64,000 nt of DNA, from positions 4,588,001 through 4,652,000 of the forward strand of contig OZ240665.1 in assembly GCA_965198565.1 (NCBI GenBank), read 5' to 3'. This document shows positions 25,789 to 33,945 of the stretch, in pieces. The position numbers were made by a program, and so were the translations under genes. This DNA comes from LMUY01 sp965198565 (GTDB taxonomy: Bacteria > Pseudomonadota > Alphaproteobacteria > Acetobacterales > Acetobacteraceae). Under the pieces are notes generated by a model. It had not been told where the DNA came from. It ran no database searches and saw only the letters and a program-made list of their open reading frames with translations. Within the stretch, counting starts at the first letter, position 1; each line of letters opens with the position of its first letter.

Positions 25789-26795
25789 CCCAGCCTGCCG
25801 TGCCGCCGCCGCGCATCACCGTCGTCGTGCCCTGCTTCAACGAGGCGGAGGGGTTGCCGGCGTTCCACGACCGCTTGTGCCGCGCCATGGACGGCATCGG
25901 CCTACAGCATCATCCGACCCTGACCTGGGATGTGATCTACGTCGATGACGGCAGCCGCGACGCGACCCGCGCCGTGCTGCTGGCGATCCGCGAGCAGGAC
26001 GGGCGGGCGGCGGTGCTGGCCTTGTCGCGCAACTTCGGCAAGGAGGCGGCGCTGACCGCCGGGCTCGACCATGCCGGCGGCGACGCGGTGGTGGTGATCG
26101 ACACCGACCTGCAGGACCCGCCCGAGGTGATCCCCGAATTGGTGGCAGTGTGGCAGGAGGGGGTGGACGTGGTGTTCGCCCGCAGGCGCGAGCGCGCGGG
26201 GGAAACTTGGCTGAAGCGCACCACGGCGTCCGCGTTCTACCGGCTGATGCGCGACGTGGGCCAGGTGAACCTGCCGCCCGACACGGGCGATTTCCGACTG
26301 ATGAGCCGCCGTGCGGTGGACGCGCTGGGCACCTTGCGCGAGCGGCACCGCTTCATGAAGGGCCTGTTCGCCTGGATCGGTTTCCCCACCCGGGCGGTGC
26401 TGTACGACCGGGCGCCGCGGCACCGCGGCAGCAGCAAGTGGTCGTATTGGACGCTGTGGAACTTCGCCATCGAGGGCATCACCAGCTTCACCGTGATGCC
26501 GCTCAAGGTGGCGACCTACATGGGGCTGCTGGTGGCGCTGTTCGCCATCGGCTACGGCTGCGTCATCGTGGTGCGCACGCTGCTGTTCGGCAGCGAGGTG
26601 CCGGGCTATCCGAGCCTGCTGGTGGTGATCCTGTTCCTGGGCGGCGCGCAGCTCGTGACCTTGGGCGTGATCGGCGAGTATCTGGGCCGGATCTTCAACG
26701 AGGCCAAGCAGCGGCCGCTGTATCTGGTGGACGAGTTCCGGCCGGCGGCTCAGGAGGTGCCGGTGGGATACGGCGTGCCGTCGCGATGCACGTAG
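25785..26795 (+). CDS. Family 2 glycosyltransferase, polyprenyl-phosphate glycosyltransferase (GtrB/DPM1-like)
   Basis: 336 residues from the ATG overlapping the previous stop. The GT-A domain has ITVVVPCFNEAEG, VIYVDDGSRDATR, the DxD-type VVIDTDLQDPPE and the membrane-proximal RHRGSSKWSYWTLW. Two membrane helices follow (about 235-260 and 270-295), as in GtrB and other enzymes that load hexose onto undecaprenyl phosphate. With the DUF6311 membrane protein it probably modifies a surface polysaccharide or lipid. The last 46 nt overlap the convergent cupin gene. Confidence 0.9.
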   Translation: MTQPAVPPPRITVVVPCFNEAEGLPAFHDRLCRAMDGIGLQHHPTLTWDVIYVDDGSRDATRAVLLAIREQDGRAAVLALSRNFGKEAALTAGLDHAGGDAVVVIDTDLQDPPEVIPELVAVWQEGVDVVFARRRERAGETWLKRTTASAFYRLMRDVGQVNLPPDTGDFRLMSRRAVDALGTLRERHRFMKGLFAWIGFPTRAVLYDRAPRHRGSSKWSYWTLWNFAIEGITSFTVMPLKVATYMGLLVALFAIGYGCVIVVRTLLFGSEVPGYPSLLVVILFLGGAQLVTLGVIGEYLGRIFNEAKQRPLYLVDEFRPAAQEVPVGYGVPSRCT

Positions 26796-27214
26796 TCGTC
26801 GCCCTCCGTCCTCATGTCGATGTCGGCGTAATACGTCTCATCGTCGTCGCGCCGCGATCCGATCTCCAGCAGCAGGGCGTCGGCATTGCTGCGGTTCTGC
26901 AGGCAGTGGCCGTCGGGGTCGCCCGCCTTGAAGCCGGCCGCGTCCCCGGCCTGCAGCACCTCCTCGCCGGCATCGCTCACCAGCGTGACCTCGCCCTCCA
27001 GCACGTAGACGAACTCGTCCGACGTCGTTTGCCAGTGCCGCTGGCTCGACCATGCGCCCGGCGGCAACCGCAGAACGTTGACGCCGAATTGCGTCAGCCC
27101 GGCCGCGTTGCCCAGCTTCTTGCGCTCGCGGGCGCGGCAGGGTTGGTCGAACGGCGGCGGATAGTCGGTGCCGACAACCGCCTCGATGCGTTCCACGTCG
27201 ATCTTCTTCGGCAT
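26750..27214 (-). CDS. Cupin-domain protein
   Basis: 154 residues starting MPKKIDVERI, with GGGAGA upstream. The RmlC-type barrel has cupin motif 1 degenerate in PPGAWSSQRHWQTTSDEFVYVLEGE (His-x-x-x-x-x-Glu-like spacing) and motif 2 GDAAGFKAGDPDGHCLQN. The metal site appears incomplete relative to canonical cupins (one His per motif). Function unknown; related single-domain cupins are sugar isomerase-like or mannose-1-phosphate-type proteins. It overlaps the convergent glycosyltransferase by 46 nt at its 3' end. Confidence 0.85.
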   Translation of the reverse strand: MPKKIDVERIEAVVGTDYPPPFDQPCRARERKKLGNAAGLTQFGVNVLRLPPGAWSSQRHWQTTSDEFVYVLEGEVTLVSDAGEEVLQAGDAAGFKAGDPDGHCLQNRSNADALLLEIGSRRDDDETYYADIDMRTEGDDYVHRDGTPYPTGTS

Positions 27215-27281
27215 CCCAGTTCTCCCATCGCATCCGTAGGGTGCATCGCGCTTTGGCATTGCACCAGCACAAGTGCGCCGC

Positions 27282-27725
27282 CTAATGCGACGGCCGCGAC
27301 AGCCCGACATGCAGCACCATGCCCGGGGGCACGGCTTGCGCGGACGCCGGGTCGAAGCGGGGGAACGCGTCGAGCTGCTTGGGGGTGAAGCCCACCACCT
27401 CCATCTGCGCGCCCAGCAGGGTCATCGCGTCGAGCGGGACGGCGATCGGGCGGCCGCCGAGGCCGAGCACGGCGCCGTAGCGCAGCACCGCCTCGAGCGC
27501 CCCGTCCGGCCGCTGCACGATGGCGGTCACGGTGCCGAGGATGGGCTGGCTCTCCAGCGGCTGCAGCACGGTGCGGCCGGCCAGCGCCCCGGCGGCGACC
27601 GGCTGCGGGAAGCGGCGGGCCGCCTGCTGTGCCAGCGTGCCGGCAACCGGCTGGGCCGGCTGGGCGAACCCAGGCGGCGGCGCCAACGCGGCCAGCACGG
27701 TGGCGACAAGAACAGGCAGTTTCAT
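27282..27725 (-). CDS. Secreted protein with PRC-barrel-like domain
   Basis: 147 residues. The signal peptide is MKLPVLVATVLAALAPPPGFA. The mature region contains GTVTAIVQRPDGALEAVLRYG and GRPIAVPLDAMTLLGAQMEVVGFTPKQLDAFPRF, which follow the PRC-barrel beta pattern ending in a helix-capping proline segment. Role unknown; probably periplasmic. It is divergent from the cytochrome gene starting at 27812. Confidence 0.7.
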   Translation of the reverse strand: MKLPVLVATVLAALAPPPGFAQPAQPVAGTLAQQAARRFPQPVAAGALAGRTVLQPLESQPILGTVTAIVQRPDGALEAVLRYGAVLGLGGRPIAVPLDAMTLLGAQMEVVGFTPKQLDAFPRFDPASAQAVPPGMVLHVGLSRPSH

Positions 27726-27811
27726 TTCGCGCGGATGACCTTCGGCTGGTTTCGGCCTACAGCGGCTGCGTTGGCGACACACATACCCTAAATCATGGCC
27801 GGGAAGGCACA

Positions 27812-28456
27812 ATGAGCATCGCCGTCACCCCCTCAGGGACCAGGCCCGCGCCCCGGCTGCACCCGGTGCCGACCCGGGTCATGCATTGGGTGAACGCCCT
27901 GGCGATGGTGGTGATGATCGGCTCCGGCTGGGGCATCTACGACGACGACGTGATCGTCCACGGGCTGCATTTCGGCCCCGACTGGCGCATCGGCTCCTGG
28001 GCGGCGGAAAGCCTGCTGTGGCATTTCGCCTTCATGTGGGTGCTGGTGCTGAACGGCGCCGCCTATCTGCTCTACGGCGCCATCACCGGCCGGCTGCGCG
28101 AGCGGATGCTGCCGATCCGGGTGCACGACATCGTCCACACGGTGCGCGAGACGCTGCGGTTCCGGCTCGCGCACGAGGACCTGACCACCTACAACGCGGT
28201 GCAGAAGCTGCTCTACCTCGTGGTGATCCTGGCCGGGCTGTCGCAGGTGGTGACCGGGGTGGCGATCTGGAAGCCGGTGCAGGTCTCCTGGCTGGTGGCG
28301 CTGCTGGGCGGGTTCCAGGCGGCGCGGGTGATCCATTTTGCCGGCATGGCGGTGATCGTGGGCTTCCTGGCGGTGCACGTGGCGCTGTCGCTGCTGGTGC
28401 CGAGCACGCTGTGGGCGATGCTGACCGGCGGTCCACGGGTGGCGGGGCGGCGATGA
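27812..28456 (+). CDS. Cytochrome b561-type membrane cytochrome
   Basis: 214 residues with four membrane helices. Candidate haem-ligand histidines lie in TRVMHWVNALAM (helix I), SLLWHFAFMW (helix II), and VIHFAGMAVIVGFLAVHVAL (helix IV). The pattern is that of the Ni,Fe-hydrogenase/formate-dehydrogenase type b subunit. GGGAAGG precedes the ATG. Its stop overlaps the next gene's ATG (ATGA), a molybdopterin enzyme, so the pair is probably a membrane electron-transfer module passing electrons between the quinone pool and the oxidoreductase. Confidence 0.88.
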   Translation: MSIAVTPSGTRPAPRLHPVPTRVMHWVNALAMVVMIGSGWGIYDDDVIVHGLHFGPDWRIGSWAAESLLWHFAFMWVLVLNGAAYLLYGAITGRLRERMLPIRVHDIVHTVRETLRFRLAHEDLTTYNAVQKLLYLVVILAGLSQVVTGVAIWKPVQVSWLVALLGGFQAARVIHFAGMAVIVGFLAVHVALSLLVPSTLWAMLTGGPRVAGRR

Positions 28457-29226
28457 GGTCGGTGTTGCGGCCGGCGCTGCGGCCCGACCCGGCGATGCTG
28501 GACGATCACCGCCCGCTGCTGCGCGCGCTCGAGCGGCGCGGGCTGCTGCGTGGCGGGCTGTCCTTGGGCGCGCTGTCGCTGCTGACCGGGTGCGACGCCA
28601 AGACGCCGGGCGCGGTGGAGCAGGCGTTGCGCGCCGTGTCGGGGTTCAACGACCTGGTGCAGCAAGCCTTGTTCGACCCGGGCAAGCTCGCGCCGACCTA
28701 TCCCGCCTCCGCCGTGCTGAACCCGCCGAAGTTCAACGCCTATTACGACGTCGAGGACGTGAAGCCGGTCAACGGCGCGGATTGGACGCTGGCGCTGGCG
28801 GGCCGGGTCGCCAGCAAGACGCCCTGGACCTTGGCCGGCCTGCGGGCGCTGCCGGCGCAGACGGAGGTGATCCGTCATGTCTGCGTCGAGGGTTGGGACT
28901 ATATCGGGTCTTGGTCGGGGCCCACGCTGCGCAGTTTCTTCGAGCGGGTGGGGGCGGACATTCGGGCGAAGTATGTCGTGTTCCAGACCGCCGACGACTA
29001 TCCGAGCAGCATCGACATGGCGACGGCGCTGCACCCGCAGACCTTGCTGGCGCTGGACTATGCCGGCGCCCCGTTGGCGGACCCGTTCGGCTTTCCGCTG
29101 CGGCTGCGGATGTCGACCAAGCTCGGCTACAAGAACCCGAAGTGGATCACGTCGATCGAGGTGACCAACAGGTATGTGCCCGGGTATTGGGAGAAGAGCG
29201 GGTTTGGCTGGTTTGCGGGTCTTTGA
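28453..29226 (+). CDS. Molybdopterin-dependent oxidoreductase (sulfite oxidase/YedY-like), exported
   Basis: 257 residues. The N-terminus has a twin-arginine-like ERRGLLRGGLSLGALSLLTGC that also fits a lipobox (LLTGC), suggesting a Tat-exported lipoprotein. The Moco domain (about 80-257) has the cofactor Cys in RHVCVEGWDYIGSWSG and the C-terminal MSTKLGYKNPKWI typical of the sulfite-oxidase superfamily. It is translationally coupled to the cytochrome b gene. Analogy to MsrP/MsrQ (protein methionine sulfoxide reduction) is possible, but the cytochrome is not clearly MsrQ. Confidence 0.87.
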   Translation: MRSVLRPALRPDPAMLDDHRPLLRALERRGLLRGGLSLGALSLLTGCDAKTPGAVEQALRAVSGFNDLVQQALFDPGKLAPTYPASAVLNPPKFNAYYDVEDVKPVNGADWTLALAGRVASKTPWTLAGLRALPAQTEVIRHVCVEGWDYIGSWSGPTLRSFFERVGADIRAKYVVFQTADDYPSSIDMATALHPQTLLALDYAGAPLADPFGFPLRLRMSTKLGYKNPKWITSIEVTNRYVPGYWEKSGFGWFAGL

Positions 29227-29261
29227 CGCAGCGGTGACGCGACGCCGTCGACGTGGCCTCG

Positions 29262-29365
29262 CCCTCCGTCATTGCGAGCCGCCGCTTGGCGGCGTGGCAA
29301 TCCAGCGCCGTTGCGCCGGATCTGCCGCCCTGCGATCGCCACGTCGCAAGGACGGCCCGGCATGT
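29262..29365. repeat. Dispersed inverted repeat of the CGTCATTGCGAG type
   Basis: Contains CGTCATTGCGAGCCGCCG followed by GGCGGCGTGGCAATCC and later GCAAGGACGG. This dispersed intergenic repeat type recurs at 61848-61965 in inverted form. The remainder of 29227-29433 shows no gene. Confidence 0.65.
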
Positions 29366-29518
29366 CTGGCGGAGCATGAAAGCCCCTTCCACGGCACGGC
29401 CACGGATGACTTAAGCCGTTGTTTGCACGTGCTCTAGCAGCCTGTCGGACTTAACCAGGCGCGGAGGCCTGGGTTAGGATTGGGCGTTGGCGATTGGTTT
29501 ACTCTGGACCCCCTACAC

Positions 29519-30962
29519 ATGAGCAACTTCCGCCTGATTGACCGTGACACCGGGTTTCTGATGCCGCCCTCGGTGGACGAGTGGCTGCCTGAGCGTCACC
29601 TGGCGCGCTTTGTGGTTGAAGTGATCGCAAGCCTGGACCTGGGTGCGATGACCGGCAGCGACCGCGGGTCGGGTGAGAAGTCCTACCACCCGGAGCTTTT
29701 GCTGGGGATCATGGTGTATGGCTACGCCACGGGCGTGTTTTCCAGCCGCAAGCTGGAGCGGGCGACCTATGATTCGGTGGCGTTGCGCTTCATCGCCGCC
29801 AACGAACATCCCGACCACGACACCATCGCCGCCTTCCGCCGCCGCTTCCTGCCGCAGATCGAGGCATTGTTCGTGCAGGTTCTGGGCCTGGCGCGCGAGA
29901 TGGGGGTCTTGAAGCTGGGCACGGTGGCGCTGGACGGCACCAAGATCGCTGCCAACGCCAGCCGCCACAGCGCGCTGTCCTACGAGCACGCCAGCAAGAT
30001 AGAGGCGCAGTTGAAGGCCGAAGTGGCCGACCTGATGGCCCGTGCCGAAGCTGCCGACCAAGCGGACCTGCCCGACGGCCTGTCGGTGCCCGCCGAACTG
30101 GCTCGGCGCGAGGACCGGCTTGCCGCGATCGCCAAAGCAAAAGCCAAGATCGAGGCGCGGGCCAAGGCACGCTATGCGCAGGCCCGCGCCGACTACGACG
30201 CCAAGCTGGCGCGCCAGGACGCCAAGCGGGCCGCTGGCAAGAAGCCCGGTGGCAAGCCTTTGCCCGGTGGCAAGCCTTTGGTGGTGCCCGTCGAGGAGCC
30301 GCTGCCCACCGATCAGGTCAACTTGACCGACGAGGACAGCCGCATCATGCCGGTAGCCGGCGGCGGGTTCGAGCAATGCTACAACGCTCAGGCCGCGGTG
30401 GCGGCGGGGAGCCTGCTCAGGCCGCGGTGGCGGCGGGGGGCCTGCTCAGGCCGCGGTGGCGGCGGGGGGCCTGATCGTGGTCGCAACCGACGTGGTGCAG
30501 GCGCCCAACGACAAGCAGCAGCTCGAACCGATGCTGGGCAAGCTCGGCGGCCTGCCCGAGGACCTCGGCGACGTGGCCACTTTGCTGGCCGACAACGGTT
30601 ATTACAGCGAAGCCAACGTGAACGCCTGCGAAGCGGCCGGGGTCGAACCGGTCATCGCCATGGGCCGCGAAGCCCACCATCCCTCGCCCGACGAGCGTTT
30701 CGCCGAACCGCCCCCCGCGCCGGAAAACGCGCCGGAAAACCCGACCCCGCTCGAGGCGATGGCGCACCGCCTCAAAACGCCGGAGGGCAAGACGCTCTAT
30801 GCCCTGCGCAAACAAACTCCCGAGCCGGTGTTCGGCATCATCAAGTCGGTGCTCGGGTTCCGCCAGTTCTCGCTGCGCGGGCTCGACCACGTGAGCGCAG
30901 AGTGGAGCCTCGTGACCATGTCATGGAACATCAAGCGCATGTTCACCCTCAGGGCCGCATAA
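29519..30962 (+). pseudogene. IS1182-family transposase, frameshifted by an internal repeat
   Basis: Starts MSNFRLIDRDTGFLMPPSVDE with the DUF772 N-terminal domain (SYHPELLLGIMVYGYATGVF), a coiled charged linker and the DDE domain beginning GTVALDGTKIAANAS. Up to about 30,415 the frame is intact. A 29-bp unit present three times (30386-30472) adds 58 nt and shifts the frame. After it the homologous frame resumes with LIVVATDVVQAPNDKQQ, LLADNGYYSE and YALRKQTPEPVFGIIKSVLGFRQF (catalytic Glu region), ending at 30962. Removing two units restores one continuous protein. The element is therefore presently inactive unless slippage restores it. Confidence 0.9.
30386..30472. repeat. 29-bp direct repeat x3 inside the IS1182 transposase
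   Basis: The three units at 30386-30414, 30415-30443 and 30444-30472 are identical except for one A/G difference in the first. The unit begins GCTCAGGCCGCGG. Each unit adds 29 nt (2 mod 3). Confidence 0.97.
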
Positions 30963-31803
30963 CAAGAACCAGCCGCCTTTCTAGCCCCCTTGCAGCCGTC
31001 CCAAGCCGCTCATGGCAACTGTCAGGGCCACAACTACGCTCAGAAAACGCAAAGCCGTCTGACGCCTCTCAAATCGCAAGCGCAGGCGTCGACCCTAGAC
31101 CGCCATGAAATCACGCCCAAACTCACTCCGACAGGCTGCTAGGATGAAATACGGAGCGTGCTTGACTGCTCTGGCGATGCTCGTGGTGGCCGGAAACGTG
31201 ATCGCGGCGCCGCAGCCTGACCTGCCCTCCGGCTCTGCCGTCGTCGAGGACGCGGCGCCTTTGCAGGTTGATATCCATGGCCGACACTACGGACTCGAGG
31301 CGCTGGTTGTGCGCAAGCCTGGGGCGGAGCGCTTGCCGGTCGCGCAGATTACCCACGGCAATACCGATGGTGATCCGCGCAGTGCGGGAATGGACTGGCT
31401 GCGGGGTTGGGCACACGACTTGGCAAACCGAGGTTGGCTGGCCGTCGCGGTCATGCGGCGCGGTTTCGGCATGTCGGACGGCGAGATGCTCGACGACGCC
31501 GGCACCTGCGCCGCTCCTGATGTCGGGCACTACCTGGACGCCAACGCCGATGATCTAGCGGCGGCGTTGCAAGCAGTGGCGCTCCGGCCGGATGCCGACA
31601 TGGATCGCGTCATCGCGATCGGGGACTCCGCAGGAGGTGCCGAGGTTCTGGATCTGGCGGCACGCGGCACGCCGCACTTGTCCGCCGGCGTCAACGTCTC
31701 AGGGGGGCTCGGCCGACGGGAGTCGCCGTTCCATCCGATGCCCGGGTGCGATGCTTACACATCCGACTTAGTGTGGAATTTCGCCTGCTTCGGCAGCACG
31801 ACG

Positions 31804-33126
31804 CGATTGCGTCCGTCAAGCTGGTGTAAAATCCGGTGTAGTTGAGGTGGCCATTGGTCAGGCGGCTATGGTGGCGATCTCATTGGGTATAGCGTCGATA
31901 GTCGGCGGTATGAGTTCGGCCATGGCCTCGGTCTGCATGTAGCGGTGCTGGAGTTGCCACTCGTCGTTGGCCTCCAGCAGCACCGCGCCAATCAGCCTGA
32001 TGATAGCGCCCTCGTTTGGAAAGATGCCGACGACGTCGGCCCGGCGTTTGACCTCCTTGTTAAGCCGTTCGATCGGGTTGGTGCTGTGGATCTTCACCCG
32101 GTGCTGGGCGGGGAAGTTCATGTAGGCCAGCACGTCGGCCTCGCTCTCGTCGATGAACGCACCGAGCTTCGGCCATTTGTCGCGGAGTTGGTCGGCGACG
32201 TGACGCATGGTCTGGGTGGCGTTCTGATGGTCCAACTGGGTGAATGCCTGGCGAAGAGCGGCCGATACCATGTTCTGCTGGCCTTTCGGCACGTAGGCCT
32301 GTGCATTGCGCATCCAGTGAACGCGGCATCTTTGCCACGTGGAGCCCAGCACCCGGCGGATCGCAGCCTTCAGGCCTTCGTGCGCGTCTGAGATGACCAG
32401 CTTGGTGCCGCGCAGGCCCCGCTTGACCAGGCTCTTGAGGAACGTCGACCAGAACATCGCCGCCTCCGAAGGCCCGATGTGCAGGCCAACAATCTCGCGC
32501 TTGCCCTCGGTGTTCACGGCCACAGCGATTATCACCGCCACCGTCCTGATCTGCCCACCCTCACGCTGCTTGAGGTAGGTGGCATCCAGCCAGAGATAAG
32601 GCCAATCGCCGACAAGAGGGCGTTCGAGAAAGGCATTCACCCGATCGTCGATGTCCTTGCACAGCTTGCTCACCGTGCTCTTGCTGATCCCTGCCAGGCC
32701 CATCGCCTGCACCAGGTCATCCACCCGCCGCGTCGACACGCCGCCGATCCACGCTTCCTGGATTACCGCCACCAGGGCCTTCTCGGACGTCTTGCGGGGC
32801 TCCAGAAACGGCGGGAAGTAGCTGCCCTGGCGCAGCTTGGGGATGCGGAGCTGCAGGCTGCCCAGCCGCGTGTCCAGCGTCCGGTCGCGGTAGCCGTTGC
32901 GATAGGTCGCCCGCTCGGCCGTGCGCTCGTGCCGTCCGGCGCCGATCAGCCCCTCTACGTCCGTCTCCATCAGCAACTGCACCACAGCCTCCGCCACACT
33001 GCGCAGGAAGTCGCCATCTCCGGCTTTCGCCAGCAGCTCGGCCAACGGTAGTCTGTCCTCGGTCATCGGGTCCTCGTCGGTTCAGGTTAGAGCCTCGCAA
33101 CTCCACCTTAGCCAGCCGATCCGATG
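31804..33126 (-). mobile_element. IS256-family insertion sequence, copy 1
   Basis: Complete transposase on the minus strand. The ends shared with copy 2 are CGATTGCGTCCGTCAAGCTGG (here on the left) and CAGCCGATCCGATG (on the right). Imperfect inverted ends GCTGGTGTAAAAT / CTTAGCCAGC are visible. Target duplication could not be resolved, so the boundaries may be off by about 15 nt. Inserted in the alpha/beta hydrolase gene. Confidence 0.85.
31858..33066 (-). CDS. IS256-family (mutator-type) transposase, intact
   Basis: 402 residues starting MTEDRLPLAELLAKAGDGDF. The DDE triad appears in WLDATYLKQREGG (Asp), LVISDAHEGL (Asp) and HSTNPIERLNKEVKRR (Glu). C-x2-H-like CRVHWMRN precedes the last. 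Length and motifs are complete, so this is the one transposase in the region likely to be active, and it could mobilise the decayed copy 2 ends in trans. Confidence 0.95.
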   Translation of the reverse strand: MTEDRLPLAELLAKAGDGDFLRSVAEAVVQLLMETDVEGLIGAGRHERTAERATYRNGYRDRTLDTRLGSLQLRIPKLRQGSYFPPFLEPRKTSEKALVAVIQEAWIGGVSTRRVDDLVQAMGLAGISKSTVSKLCKDIDDRVNAFLERPLVGDWPYLWLDATYLKQREGGQIRTVAVIIAVAVNTEGKREIVGLHIGPSEAAMFWSTFLKSLVKRGLRGTKLVISDAHEGLKAAIRRVLGSTWQRCRVHWMRNAQAYVPKGQQNMVSAALRQAFTQLDHQNATQTMRHVADQLRDKWPKLGAFIDESEADVLAYMNFPAQHRVKIHSTNPIERLNKEVKRRADVVGIFPNEGAIIRLIGAVLLEANDEWQLQHRYMQTEAMAELIPPTIDAIPNEIATIAA

Positions 33127-33324
33127 ACCACCTCCGCCTACACCGCCGACGTCAGCGAAATTCCACCACGAGCACGGACGCTATCCACGACCGCGCGTGC
33201 CGACGCTGTGGCTTTATGCCGAAAACGACGGCTGGTTCCGCCCCGGCCCGGTTAGCCGGTTGCGAGCCGCCTATACCGGAAGCGGCGGACAAGCTGAACT
33301 CGTCGTGCTGCCTCCCTTCGGCTC

Positions 33325-33386
33325 GGACGGACACGCCTTGTTCTACGCCGAAGGCGGACGGACCCGCCTTGTTCTACGCCGAAGGC
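33325..33386. repeat. 31-bp tandem duplication in the hydrolase 3' part
   Basis: Two copies of a 31-bp unit containing CGCCTTGTTCTACGCCGAAG, offset by exactly 31 nt (33334 and 33365), with one or two differences. It adds 31 nt (1 mod 3) and switches the hydrolase reading frame. Confidence 0.95.
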
Positions 33387-33672
33387 GGAAAGCAGTGGCT
33401 GCTGCCTGAGCTCGATCGGTTCCTGCGGGCGCATAAGCTGCCGAGCTGGGATGAAGCCAGCTTCGCCTCCCTGCTGAAAAGCCTCGCGCCGGCTGACCGA
33501 CAAAGTGTGGAAAGCTATCTGACTGCGCAGCCGTCCGAGAAGGCGTTGGCGCTTGGGTTACACGGCGGTGCTTACTGGCACCAGCGCAGTGCGACATTGG
33601 AGGAGGCACGGCGAGACACGCTCACGTACTGCCGCAAGCAGACCGGAGCCAACTGCCACCTAGCGGCATACT

Positions 33673-33945
33673 CGTGCCAACGGCGACCAAAGATACCCTG
33701 CCTCCCTGAGGCTTCCTCAATGACTGCCGGATCGAGTTGTCCGGAGCCGCTTCATCCAACTCAGCGCTTGGTGCGCCATACAACGCTAAAAAGAACCCGC
33801 CATTTATCGCTGAAGGCCACATTGCATGGTCCGGCATCATCCAGTGCCGGCTGGCAACAAACCCTCCGTTTCCCTGCCCGATACCGGCTGACCCTCGCCC
33901 CGGCTCAGTCCCACCCAGCGTGCGCCAGGGCCGATAAGTGTTGGG
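33673..33945. other. Gap between hydrolase pseudogene and IS110-type element: nothing recognised
   Basis: No gene or repeat is supported. An open frame continues from the hydrolase fragment to 34001, but its translation past about 33672 is not family-like. Confidence 0.5.

Larger units (their letters stand above)
29434..31142 (+). mobile_element. IS1182-family insertion sequence
   Basis: Bounded on both sides by CTAG, with inverted ends CTAGCAGCCTGTCGGA (left, from 29434) and TCCGACAGGCTGCTAG (right, to 31142). It is about 1.7 kb with one transposase frame. The right end abuts the start codon of the alpha/beta hydrolase gene at 31144. A 164-bp right-end remnant of a sister copy lies at 43853-44016. 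Confidence 0.88.
31144..33672 (+). pseudogene. Exported alpha/beta hydrolase (dienelactone-hydrolase-like), interrupted by IS256
   Basis: The 5' part (31144 to about 31803) encodes a signal peptide (ACLTALAMLVVAGNVIAAP) and an alpha/beta-hydrolase N-terminal half: ITHGNTDGDPR (oxyanion region), VMRRGFGMSDG, and the nucleophile elbow IAIGDSAGGAEVL with Ser in GDSAGG. After IS256 the 3' part resumes near 33193 with RVPTLWLYAENDGWF (catalytic Asp region) and GSDGHALFYAEGG (catalytic His). A 31-bp tandem duplication around 33325-33386 shifts the frame. The rest (LPELDRFLRAH, SYLTAQPSEKALALG, AYWHQRSATLEEAR) is in the next frame and decays after about 33672. Three lesions (insertion, duplication, loss of the last residues) make it a pseudogene. 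Confidence 0.85.
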
